A DNA stretch of 64,000 nucleotides from Filimonas lacunae (GTDB lineage: Bacteria > Bacteroidota > Bacteroidia > Chitinophagales > Chitinophagaceae): contig NZ_AP017422.1 of NCBI RefSeq assembly GCF_002355595.1, forward strand, positions 2,728,001-2,792,000. The letters are read 5' to 3'. Both the position numbers and the translations under genes were made by a program. Below are positions 15,460-23,749 of the stretch, piece after piece. Below the pieces are notes generated by a model that saw nothing but the letters and a program-made list of their open reading frames with translations, ran no database searches and was not told where the DNA came from. The first letter of the stretch is position 1, and each line of letters starts with the position of its first letter.

Positions 15460-18015
15460 TTACAGTTGATAGGTGAGGGAGCAGCCATAGGTGCGATAAG
15501 AGGGAATATTGAAATAATCGAGGCCGGTGGTATTGGTTTGTTCAAATAAGGTTTGTAATGGATCAGCGCCTTGGTATGGCGACCATATAAGTATGTTATG
15601 GACATATAAGGATAGTATAAGCGGTGTTTTGTTGTTTTTGTGCTTTAACAGCTTGGGGTTACAGGATAATGTTATACGGTTAATACGCAGGTAATCGGCC
15701 TTTTGTATATAATCAGAGGCTACCCCGCTTTGCCCATAACGCACCCATCTGTTGTTTTCAATGGGTTGCGATGGATGGTTGAATGCTACAGGAATAGCGT
15801 TTTTACTGCCATCCTGTAACACGCCATTAAATACATAACCGGTGGTATTGCGAAGTGTGGCCGTGGTGGCCGAGCGTCCGTAGTAATCCAGTACAGCCTG
15901 AGTGCCATTCCACATAACGCCTCCTTTTTTCCATACCCATTCTGTTAATAACGTAAGGCTTTTCCAGGTGAGGCTGCAATTGGATTTCATTACAAAATCA
16001 GGATTGGGATTGCCCAATACTTTCAGCCCGGGACTGGATAGCGGAAAACCGTCGTTGCCAATAACTACGCGGTTGGCGGCATCCCGTTGGTAATCATTAC
16101 CTGTAATCACTCCAAAAGGCTGCCCTGCCACCAGTGCGGTATGAATGTTACTGAAACCACCTAATGGCGAAAAATTGTAATTCTCCTGTACGCGGGTTAC
16201 TACATTGTTGTATTTATTGAAACTGACATTGGCCCGGAAATGGAGACTTTTTTCCTGGTACCTGTTGTACCTGTTATAATTTAGGGTTATTTCATAACCT
16301 TTTTTACGAACATCAGCCATGTTTTGTAGCTGAAAGGAGCCATTGTTGAAAACCGGATAGACATCTTTACGGATATTCCTGATATAATAGGTAGCGGTGA
16401 ACAGAAAGGAGTTGCTGCCTGCTGTTAGTATGGTATTCCATTCAGTGTGCTCTATGGGACCTACATTCCGGAAACTGTTTATTTCCAGTACGGGACGATA
16501 AGTAAGCGCATCTTTTGAATTGTACTGCAACAGATTATAGTGAGATACAGATTGGCTCAGTGGCAGCTCGCTATTAAAACGTGTGTAACTGGCGTAGACA
16601 TTCCAATAAAAAGACCGGGAAGGGTCGTGCCCGATGGAATATGAGAGGGAAGGCAGCCAAAATGTGCTTTTGCCTGCTGTTGAGGAAGAATAACTATTAT
16701 TACCGGTGATCAGCCTCATTTTCAAAGCCTGGATATTCAGTTCGGTAATAATATTCAGCACTAACTCATTTACCGGTCGTTTGTACTGGTAAGTGATATT
16801 ATCTGGCAGGTATTGAATGGTGGTATGCTGATGCGTGTACAGATGTTTGAATAGTATTTGCTGACTCAGATGATAATTATTATAGCCGATAGGTATCGGT
16901 ATCTGAGCGCTGGTTTGCTGGGTATAATTCAACACTTGTTTATTCCGGTTGGTAAGCATGCCATCGGGCCAGAAGGCGCTACCGGTTTTATATAATGCTT
17001 TGTCTTGCTGATGGGTGTTTAGCAGGGATGGCGTGAATGTAAACTTTAATTGGTTTTGTTGAAAGGTGGCTGTAAAACTGCCTGTTTGTTGCATCCATTG
17101 ACTATGGTTGTTATTGTCTTCCAGCAGGTAGCCGGGATTATTGGCCTGGTTGCTATAGCTGCGTTGTATACTGCCATAATGTGTTCCCTGTGCATTGCTA
17201 AATGAGGCCGGTGTTAGCAACGACTGTTGATACACCTGGTTAAGATAACCGTTCCAATTAGTGTTATCCTGATGGTTTTGTGCATAACTATAGGTGCCGG
17301 AAAATGAAAAGCTATGAAGCTTGCGTTGAAGAAAGAGGTCGAGCGAGGAGGCATAGTTATTATTATTGCGTATAATGGTTTGCTCCCTGGTATGCCCCAT
17401 GGCGACACCAAATTCCCATATCTTATAGCCACTATATACTTCTCCTTTAATACTGAGCTGTTGCGAATAGCCAAAAGAATTTCTGAGCAGGGAATTGTCA
17501 TATGCTGCAGCCTTGTGCCCGTTTCCGCTTCCTGCCCGAACTAACCTTCCATTTACATCATAAGGGTAATTACTGCCGTCAAATTCCAAGGTGTTTAGTG
17601 AGGGGCCATAACTGAATAGCTCATTGGTTTCGGGGCCTTGCCAGGTAGCAGCTTCGTTGAGCGATCTACCCTGGGTGTATTCCGATTGCAGCGCAGGAAT
17701 ACGGTTGGGCTGTTTCCATTCTGCCGTTGCCAGGTAGGTACCGGTTAGAATCAGCGTCTTGTAAACTTCGTTTTGAACAGTGGCAACAGAATCTCCTTCT
17801 ATGGTAACTGATTTTATCTGGCCATAATACAGGTTGGGATAACCTTTTAAGCGCAATACCCGGCTTCGCTGAAGACTGATGGAGTCCAGTGGGCTTAACA
17901 GCGGCCGCTCCCTTTTTATTTTTTGTTGGTATAAACCGGAATGAATGGGACGGACATATACCTGTGACCTCCCCATAAAAGGCAGGCATAGCAGTGGCAA
18001 TAGCAATGTTTTCAA
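15460..18015 (-). CDS. SusC-like TonB-dependent beta-barrel without plug
   Basis: 851 residues with a signal peptide (KTLLLPLLCLPFMGRSQ). The start is a TTG at 18015; no in-frame ATG precedes the signal peptide. From residue about 110 it reads like the barrel of SusC/RagA receptors (TQGRSLNEAATWQGPETNEL, GFSNIHTALVAGQPFGVITG, VLGNPNPDFVMK, LRINRITLSCNP). It lacks both the carboxypeptidase-like N-terminal domain and the plug that SusC proteins carry. That plug is found instead in the next gene, whose start lies 4 bp after this stop, so the pair probably works as a split receptor. No SusD partner is present. Confidence 0.82.
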   Translation of the reverse strand: MKTLLLPLLCLPFMGRSQVYVRPIHSGLYQQKIKRERPLLSPLDSISLQRSRVLRLKGYPNLYYGQIKSVTIEGDSVATVQNEVYKTLILTGTYLATAEWKQPNRIPALQSEYTQGRSLNEAATWQGPETNELFSYGPSLNTLEFDGSNYPYDVNGRLVRAGSGNGHKAAAYDNSLLRNSFGYSQQLSIKGEVYSGYKIWEFGVAMGHTREQTIIRNNNNYASSLDLFLQRKLHSFSFSGTYSYAQNHQDNTNWNGYLNQVYQQSLLTPASFSNAQGTHYGSIQRSYSNQANNPGYLLEDNNNHSQWMQQTGSFTATFQQNQLKFTFTPSLLNTHQQDKALYKTGSAFWPDGMLTNRNKQVLNYTQQTSAQIPIPIGYNNYHLSQQILFKHLYTHQHTTIQYLPDNITYQYKRPVNELVLNIITELNIQALKMRLITGNNSYSSSTAGKSTFWLPSLSYSIGHDPSRSFYWNVYASYTRFNSELPLSQSVSHYNLLQYNSKDALTYRPVLEINSFRNVGPIEHTEWNTILTAGSNSFLFTATYYIRNIRKDVYPVFNNGSFQLQNMADVRKKGYEITLNYNRYNRYQEKSLHFRANVSFNKYNNVVTRVQENYNFSPLGGFSNIHTALVAGQPFGVITGNDYQRDAANRVVIGNDGFPLSSPGLKVLGNPNPDFVMKSNCSLTWKSLTLLTEWVWKKGGVMWNGTQAVLDYYGRSATTATLRNTTGYVFNGVLQDGSKNAIPVAFNHPSQPIENNRWVRYGQSGVASDYIQKADYLRINRITLSCNPKLLKHKNNKTPLILSLYVHNILIWSPYQGADPLQTLFEQTNTTGLDYFNIPSYRTYGCSLTYQL

Positions 18016-18162
18016 AACGTTTGGTTTTGTTATGATAGCAGGATGATTGATTGGGGGAGATTACATAAAATTAAGAAAAAGAATTTATTAGCCTATTTTT
18101 CCCGATTTCGAAAAGGGGGGCAGGCCGGGATGAAATATTTTCGGGCATAAATTACTCGCTTC

Positions 18163-19335
18163 ATGTCGTCCCCCCGCCGTACTTCGTCGTTTTCCCTTAA
18201 AAAACTGTTTGGTCAGATACATTTATGGCTGGGACTGGCGTCCGGGATGGTGGTGCTGGTAGTAGCACTTACAGGCTCCATACTGGTGTTTGAAGACGAA
18301 CTCGAGCCCATATTATACCGCAAAGAATTAATTGTGCAGCCACAGGAAACCCGTTTACCGGTAGACCAGTTGATAGCAGTGGCTAAAAAGGAATATCCCA
18401 AAATACCTGTGCGTCAGGTGCGTGTGTTTGCTGAAGCCAACCGCAGCGTGCTGGTAACTTTTGGCAAAGGTAAAAAAGGGATGAAAATGGTGTATGTTAA
18501 CCCTTATACGGGTAAGGTGCTGGGAAAAGGCAATTACGACAGCCGCTTTTTTGCGGTAGTAACCAGTTTGCACCGGTACCTGCTGATGGGAGATACGGGT
18601 AAAGTAATAACAGGAATTTCGTGCAGCATGTTTTTTATTCTCACTATCAGCGGTATTGTGCTGTGGTGGCCTGCCAACAAAAATGCCATTAAACAAAGGT
18701 TTCGTATTAAATGGGACGCTTCTTTTAAAAGGGTGAACTGGGACTGGCACGCGGTGCTGGGGTTTTATAGTGCTTTTTTCCTGCTGGCTATTTCTATAAC
18801 GGGGCTGGTATGGAGTTATCAATGGGTGGATGGGCTGATTTTTACCTTATCGGGCACAAAACCGGAGAAGCAGGAGAAGGTGACCAACAAAAGCGCTATA
18901 GCAGTAAAAGCGGGAGTGGGTGTGTATGAAAAAGCACTGGCAGCTACCAACCAGGCCTTTCCTTTTAACGGCAGGGTTATTATCAATGTACCGCCAAACG
19001 ATAGCCTGGCCATTAACACGGTTAAAACCAATGAAGAGGCTGCTATACCCAACCGTATCAGCACTGCCTGGTTTGACGCAGGCACAGGGGAGCAGATTCA
19101 GTTGAAGCCGTTTGAAAAACTGAACACTGGCTCACAGATACGACGTATTATCTATCCTATTCATACCGGTAGTTTGTTTGGATGGCCTACCAAAATGATA
19201 GCGCTTTTTGTAAGCCTGTTTGCTGCTACTTTGCCGGTAAGTGGTTTTCTCATCTGGTGGGGAAAGAAAAAGAAAGCGAAGAATCCTGCTGCTATCCGCA
19301 AAAATGTGATGATGCAGGAAGTAGCAGCAGTATAA
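18163..19335 (+). CDS. PepSY-associated TM helix protein
   Basis: 390 residues with four hydrophobic helices: about 20-45 (LWLGLASGMVVLVVALTGSI), about 145-170, about 190-215 and about 340-368. PepSY-like segments lie between helix 1 and 2 and between 3 and 4. Conserved histidines sit in QIHLWLG, SLHRYLL, DWHAVLG and PIHTGSLFG, consistent with haem-binding reductases of this family, which are thought to reduce ferric siderophores at the inner membrane. Usually a siderophore receptor is adjacent; here the neighbours are the split barrel pair (divergent) and a WG-repeat protein (convergent, 5 bp gap). Confidence 0.9.
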   Translation: MSSPRRTSSFSLKKLFGQIHLWLGLASGMVVLVVALTGSILVFEDELEPILYRKELIVQPQETRLPVDQLIAVAKKEYPKIPVRQVRVFAEANRSVLVTFGKGKKGMKMVYVNPYTGKVLGKGNYDSRFFAVVTSLHRYLLMGDTGKVITGISCSMFFILTISGIVLWWPANKNAIKQRFRIKWDASFKRVNWDWHAVLGFYSAFFLLAISITGLVWSYQWVDGLIFTLSGTKPEKQEKVTNKSAIAVKAGVGVYEKALAATNQAFPFNGRVIINVPPNDSLAINTVKTNEEAAIPNRISTAWFDAGTGEQIQLKPFEKLNTGSQIRRIIYPIHTGSLFGWPTKMIALFVSLFAATLPVSGFLIWWGKKKKAKNPAAIRKNVMMQEVAAV

Positions 19336-19340
19336 TGCAA

Positions 19341-21740
19341 CTAGGGTTGTTCCCAATTATTCAATAAACGCGTAACGGTTACCGGCAAACGGTCGCCGTT
19401 TTCTTTTTTATAATAGAGCACTTCTTTATCGCGGCAAAGCAATGGCCAGCTGAGCTGTACATGGTGTGCCTGGCGGCTGATGTAAGAAGGAACCATGTCG
19501 TCATATATTGCCGGTAACAGAAACTGCCCCTGGTGGTTGATGACACCAAATTTTTTATCCTTGTTTACCAGAAACTGGTGTAGGGCAGTATCTATCCAAA
19601 CAAGGTTGTATTGTATGGGCACCAATATTTTACCGGTATTGTCAGCCACGCCCATCAACACGTCGTCTTCATTTTTTACCAGCAGCAGGTAGTTACCATA
19701 GATATAATCTTCTACCTGGCTATTAGCATCAAAGTAATATTCAACGGGTGTAATAGCCTTTCCTGTGGTATCTATAAAGCCATAGTATTCGTGGCTATCT
19801 TTTGTTTCCGTTACAGTGGCTATGCCATTGGCTGTAAACAGGCTTTCATTCGTATACCGGCAGGGCATAACCAATTGTCCGTAGCTGTTCAAATAACCAT
19901 ATAGATGGTTGCTGTCTGTAACGCGGAACATGCCGTTTTCACAACCTTCAATAGAGTACCAGGTATCTGGTAACACTTTGCCGGTAGATATTTCCAGTAA
20001 TTGCCAGTTATTTTCCCATTGCTGTTTTACTTTCAGAAAACGCTGATTATTGGTAATGATATCAATAATGCGCCAGGACAAAGGTGTTTGCTGAAAAGTG
20101 TTTACATCCAGGATGGAATAACTGCTATCGCTCTGCTGTATCAACTGTTTTTGAGCACTGATGCCTCCCATGCTTAGCGCATCTTTCACTACAAAAGAAT
20201 CACGGGCAATGTTATAGAATGTGTTAACGAGGTGATCGTTTTTATCGTACCTGTCGGCTTTAATAAAACCACGTGCGTAATTGGTTTGCAGGTAAGTGTA
20301 ACGAACGGGAATTCTGATTTTACCGGTGCTGTCATACACACCACTGAATTCTCCTTTCTGCACTTCAAAAATACCTGCATCGGCATGGATGATGGTGATC
20401 TCTTCATATAGCGGTGGTATGATAGTTTTGCCGGTAACAGACAACAGGCCTGCCAGGTTGTTTTTAGACACCTTTATATAGGGCAGGGGATCTTCATCAC
20501 CGCCCAATTCATTCATATCATCATAAACAACAGGGGTAAGTGTATGAGTGGCCAGATGGTACATGCCATACTTGCCATTCTTTTTCACTTGTAACACCTG
20601 GCGCTGGCGCATCCAGGTGATCTCTGAAAAGGTTTTATCGGTTGTTCTTTTGCCTTGCAGGTTGTAGAAAGAATATTGTCCATTGGTATAACCGGCTATG
20701 GTGGAGGTATCGTATACCTGTAAAGGTTTTCCGGAAAAAGGAGGGATAAGAACAATGCCGTTGGTATCGGCCAGGCCATATAAGTTGTTCTTTTTAATAG
20801 TTACATACGGAAGGGCAGCAACGGTATATGTGGGAAACCCTTCATCTACCTGGGAATACACATTGGGTAACACCTGTTTACCGGAGGGGCTTATTAAGCC
20901 TGCTTTTTTCGCAGTGTTGGTCCATACCAGAAAGCCATTGTGCAGCACATAATTCTCGTCCAGGTTATCCACCGGAAATTCCCTGCCGCTGGTTACGTTG
21001 ATGATATACTGTTTATCGTTACGGGTAAAGCTGAGTATCCATTCATCACTTCGCATATTCATATGCTGGTGATCGTATAAAAAAGGCACCAGAACATTGC
21101 CGGCAAAGTCTATGGCGCCCCACTTGCCGTTTTGCATTGCCATTACATAGTTGCCCGCACGTTCACAACCGCCACAAAAATCGAATTGCTGATAAGTGCA
21201 GGGTAGCACCAACCGGTTTTCTGTTTTACTGTAAAGTCCCCACAGTCCGTTTTCTTTTACTTCAAAGTAATTGCCGTCGAGATAACCCATATCAGTATAC
21301 TTTTCCGGGACCAGCCTTGCGCCATGGTTATCATACCAGGTAAGCGCGTTGTTTAACTGACACACAAAAAAGCGCCTGTCCTGGATGTCTACCTGGTCAT
21401 ATACAGGAGGCACCAGCCATTGGCCCAGGCGTGTGGTGATGCCTTTTTTCTGTTGCTGCTCTACCAGGTAAAGTACCTGTTTGGGATTTTCTATATAGTT
21501 GCCATCACTGTCAATGCCGGTAATAGCATTAAACTGCTGTAGTATATTGTCAAAGGCCACCACGCCATTGGTATCAATAAAATGGAGAACGCCCTGTTGC
21601 TGCACAGGGGCATAGGCACCGGTGAAAACATAGCCGGCATCAGAAATATCACGGGCTACTTCGGGTGGAGGGGTTTGGGCAATGCTAAAGGCAGGAAGGA
21701 ACAGGTACAGGATGCTAAGGTTGCAGATAAAGTGTTTCAT
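19341..21740 (-). CDS. WG-repeat protein, secreted
   Basis: 799 residues with a signal peptide (residues 1-22, SIAQ). The rest is built of many repeats of about 40-50 residues with the pattern W/Y-G-x-x-D/N-x-x-G-x-x-x-x-P, for example KWGAIDFAGNVLVPFLYD, LYGLADTNGIVLIPP and KFGVINHQGQFLLPAIYDDM. These are WG repeats, common in Bacteroidota and thought to form a beta-propeller- or solenoid-like ligand surface. No catalytic domain is attached. Its stop is 5 bp from the stop of the convergent PepSY gene. Confidence 0.88.
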   Translation of the reverse strand: MKHFICNLSILYLFLPAFSIAQTPPPEVARDISDAGYVFTGAYAPVQQQGVLHFIDTNGVVAFDNILQQFNAITGIDSDGNYIENPKQVLYLVEQQQKKGITTRLGQWLVPPVYDQVDIQDRRFFVCQLNNALTWYDNHGARLVPEKYTDMGYLDGNYFEVKENGLWGLYSKTENRLVLPCTYQQFDFCGGCERAGNYVMAMQNGKWGAIDFAGNVLVPFLYDHQHMNMRSDEWILSFTRNDKQYIINVTSGREFPVDNLDENYVLHNGFLVWTNTAKKAGLISPSGKQVLPNVYSQVDEGFPTYTVAALPYVTIKKNNLYGLADTNGIVLIPPFSGKPLQVYDTSTIAGYTNGQYSFYNLQGKRTTDKTFSEITWMRQRQVLQVKKNGKYGMYHLATHTLTPVVYDDMNELGGDEDPLPYIKVSKNNLAGLLSVTGKTIIPPLYEEITIIHADAGIFEVQKGEFSGVYDSTGKIRIPVRYTYLQTNYARGFIKADRYDKNDHLVNTFYNIARDSFVVKDALSMGGISAQKQLIQQSDSSYSILDVNTFQQTPLSWRIIDIITNNQRFLKVKQQWENNWQLLEISTGKVLPDTWYSIEGCENGMFRVTDSNHLYGYLNSYGQLVMPCRYTNESLFTANGIATVTETKDSHEYYGFIDTTGKAITPVEYYFDANSQVEDYIYGNYLLLVKNEDDVLMGVADNTGKILVPIQYNLVWIDTALHQFLVNKDKKFGVINHQGQFLLPAIYDDMVPSYISRQAHHVQLSWPLLCRDKEVLYYKKENGDRLPVTVTRLLNNWEQP

Positions 21741-21809
21741 GTATAATCAGCTCTTTTACAATTAAATAGCCTGGTAAATGGTCACTTTATCTGCAATAAC
21801 CATACCTTT

Positions 21810-22187
21810 TTAAATGGCTTTTTTACCGGTAGCTACCCATTCCACTGCTTCGGGTAATTGTTCTGGCAAAAAGCCCCGGAAAGTACCTGGCACCAGTATA
21901 CTAAAGATGTCTGTAAACTGATTTAATGCTTCTGAGTCGGTAACAATAGCGGCACGGTTCCATTTGGTGATTTCCTGTATGCCCAGCAAGGCATCCTGTA
22001 CCCAGGCCCCGTAGGTCCAGTTACTTAAAGGCGTGTCGATGATCATCAGGTAATTGAGCTCGCCGGTACTGATCACCACTTCATCTACTTTAGGCAGCAC
22101 GGTGGTTTGAAAATCATCTTTGGTTACTTCGCCCACGGCACGAAAGCCGGCTACATTACCGGGCACATCTGTTAGTATTTCTATCAT
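21810..22187 (-). CDS. STAS/SpoIIAA-like domain protein
   Basis: 125 residues from the ATG at 22187 (MIEILTDVPGNVAGFRAVGE). An upstream in-frame start at 22274 would add 29 hydrophobic residues unlike the family. The layout is that of the SpoIIAA-like STAS/SEC14-type family: EVTKDDFQTTVLPKVDEVV, a central LNYLMIIDT strand, and a C-terminal AIVTDSEALNQFTDIFS followed by FRGFLPEQLPEAVEWV. Family members are small cytosolic proteins of unknown function, possibly binding lipids. Confidence 0.82.
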   Translation of the reverse strand: MIEILTDVPGNVAGFRAVGEVTKDDFQTTVLPKVDEVVISTGELNYLMIIDTPLSNWTYGAWVQDALLGIQEITKWNRAAIVTDSEALNQFTDIFSILVPGTFRGFLPEQLPEAVEWVATGKKAI

Positions 22188-22310
22188 AGGGTGTGTTTTT
22201 GTTAATACAATCAAAAGCCCTACCAAAAATAAAGGGAGCGAAACGCGGTTTGTCGCAATAAATGCCCTGTTCATCTGTATAAAAAAGCGGTAAGTAGCAG
22301 AAAAAAGCTT

Positions 22311-22354
22311 TTAACTACCGATGGCATCTGCTTTGAAATATCTACAGTATAAAA
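22311..22354 (+). promoter_or_regulatory. 44-bp conserved upstream block, copy A
   Basis: Identical at 39 of 44 positions to 28259-28302, which lies at the same place before the paralogous gene. It ends 10 bp before the ATG at 22365, so it must hold the core promoter. It contains TGGCAT-N4-TTTGAA, reminiscent of but not matching the sigma-54 consensus, and TACAGTATAAAA. Confidence 0.6.
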
Positions 22355-22364
22355 CAAAAGCAAT

Positions 22365-22817
22365 ATGAAAAAGATAATCGTTCTTTCCGCAATAGCTATC
22401 AGCAGCATCGTTTTAGGTAACACTGCCCAGGCACAGGTAAGCTTTCATGTAAACCTCAACGTAGGCGCACAGCCTGCCTGGATTGTAAACAACGACGCTG
22501 CAGATTATTATTATATTCCTGATGCCGAATGTTATTATAATGTAAGAGAAAGGGTATATGTATACCGCGATGGCAACCGTTGGATGAAAGGCCCCAACTT
22601 ACCCGGCCGTTACAGGAACTTTGATTTTAGAAACAGAAGAGTGATAGGCATACATGGACAGGACAGACCTTACCTGCACCATACAGAAAACAGGATGGGA
22701 TATGCCCGCGCCAACGAGCGTTTTGACAACCAACATGGTCGCCCGCAGGGTGGTGGCCGATTTGATGACAGAAGGAATGATCACCGCAATGATCACAGAA
22801 ACGGCAGACGTTCTTAA
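22365..22817 (+). CDS. small secreted protein, paralogue A (YYYIPDA motif)
   Basis: 150 residues. The signal peptide ends at TAQAQ (about residue 25). The core contains YYYIPDAECYYNVRERVYVY, then W-x-K-G-P-x-LPGRYRNFDFRNRRVIGI, and a disordered tail rich in R, N, D, H and G (RNDHRNDHRNGRR). The same layout is found at 28312-28767. Function unknown; the aromatic YYY-x-PD-x-xCYY region may bind carbohydrate or peptidoglycan (inference). Not in an operon: own conserved upstream block and own terminator. Confidence 0.82.
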   Translation: MKKIIVLSAIAISSIVLGNTAQAQVSFHVNLNVGAQPAWIVNNDAADYYYIPDAECYYNVRERVYVYRDGNRWMKGPNLPGRYRNFDFRNRRVIGIHGQDRPYLHHTENRMGYARANERFDNQHGRPQGGGRFDDRRNDHRNDHRNGRRS

Positions 22818-22846
22818 TGCTTCATTTACATCTTAACCCCGTTTGC

Positions 22847-22880
22847 AGAAGCTGTTCCTTCATTGGAGCAGCTTCTTTTG
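22847..22880 (+). terminator. intrinsic terminator after paralogue A
   Basis: AGAAGCTGTTCC (22847-22858) pairs with GGAGCAGCTTCT (22865-22876) with one G-U pair, 6-nt loop, then TTTTG. It lies between two convergent genes and could also stop the minus-strand gene. Confidence 0.75.
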
Positions 22881-22893
22881 TTGTAAGCCCGGC

Positions 22894-23301
22894 CTATTCA
22901 AATTTGAAGAAGAAGAACACGATAGCCGCCCATTCTTTTTTTACACCACCTGTGCTACCAACGGATGAATATGATTTGTCGCGAATGGTGTTGTTGTCGT
23001 TGTCTTTTATATAGCCAATGCTGCTACCTCCACCGTCGCGAATGGTGCCATCACTATCAATTTTGCCTACGGTGCCACGGCCACTGGCAGACACAGAGCC
23101 ACTGCTGCTTAAAGAACCAATAGTGGAACCCTTCCGGATGATAGCGCCGCTACTGGTGATACGGCCAACCGAGTAGCCGTTCACTCTGATGACACCATCA
23201 CTGCTTACTTCTGCAATTGTACCTGAACTATTGCGTATGTTTTGTGCGTGAGAAAGGCTGGCCAGGAATAAGGCGGCAATAAATGTGAGTGCTTTAAGCA
23301 T
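22894..23301 (-). CDS. 5-fold beta-flower protein, secreted
   Basis: 135 residues with a signal peptide ending at SHAQ (residues 1-19). It consists of about five short repeats of the type I-x-x-x-G-x-I-x-x-x-x-x-x-x-G-x-I, for example DGVIRVNGYSVGRITSSG and GTVGKIDSDGTIRDGGGSS. This is the pattern of the 5-fold beta-flower family described from Bacteroidota. The C terminus ends in the family-typical hydrophobic WAAIVFFFFKF, perhaps a membrane or secretion anchor. Function unknown. Confidence 0.8.
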   Translation of the reverse strand: MLKALTFIAALFLASLSHAQNIRNSSGTIAEVSSDGVIRVNGYSVGRITSSGAIIRKGSTIGSLSSSGSVSASGRGTVGKIDSDGTIRDGGGSSIGYIKDNDNNTIRDKSYSSVGSTGGVKKEWAAIVFFFFKFE

Positions 23302-23749
23302 ATGGGTTTAGGTTTATTGTTCAACAAGTGCTCATTAGGGAGAAAGTGAGGGAATAAAGCTAGGTGGATAATGGGGGAGAACGGGAAACTTGTCTTGTTT
23401 TTTATCCACTTATGTGTATAGCGTTGAAAAAGTAAGGGATAAATAAGGGGGAAGCCGGCTTTTGCCTGCCTGAACATGATGGGGATACTATGAAATCGCC
23501 CTACATTCGCAAGAAGCAGGATTTTAAAAAAGGCATGTAGATGCCCAACCCCTAAAAAACAGATGATTATGGTATTAAATTTACCCCACTTTCAACGGAT
23601 GGCAATGACAAAGCTTGCCGCATCCCGGTATACTGTTCCTCACCCTTATCATCTGTAAAAACTTGCTGTAATTTTCTCACCAGTTATTCCAACGCTTTGG
23701 TTGTGTAGATGCATGTGACTCCGGAAAACTGGTAGCCTAATCCCGATAT
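23302..23749. other. 448-bp intergenic region, no clear gene
   Basis: Between the divergent beta-flower and T9SS adhesin genes. I see a short hairpin (GGCAT and ATGCC arms, 23532-23545) and an isolated 31-codon reading frame at 23563-23658 without coding support. No promoter match, RNA gene or repeat was recognised. Confidence 0.5.

Noticed and set aside
22322-22337. Sigma-54-type promoter before the secreted paralogues
   Set aside because: The spacing from GG fits but the -12 element reads TTTGA rather than TTGC, so the match is incomplete; recorded only as a resemblance.
23563-23658. 31-codon frame in the intergenic region before the adhesin
   Set aside because: No ribosome-binding or promoter sign, no hydrophobic or domain pattern; length is expected by chance.
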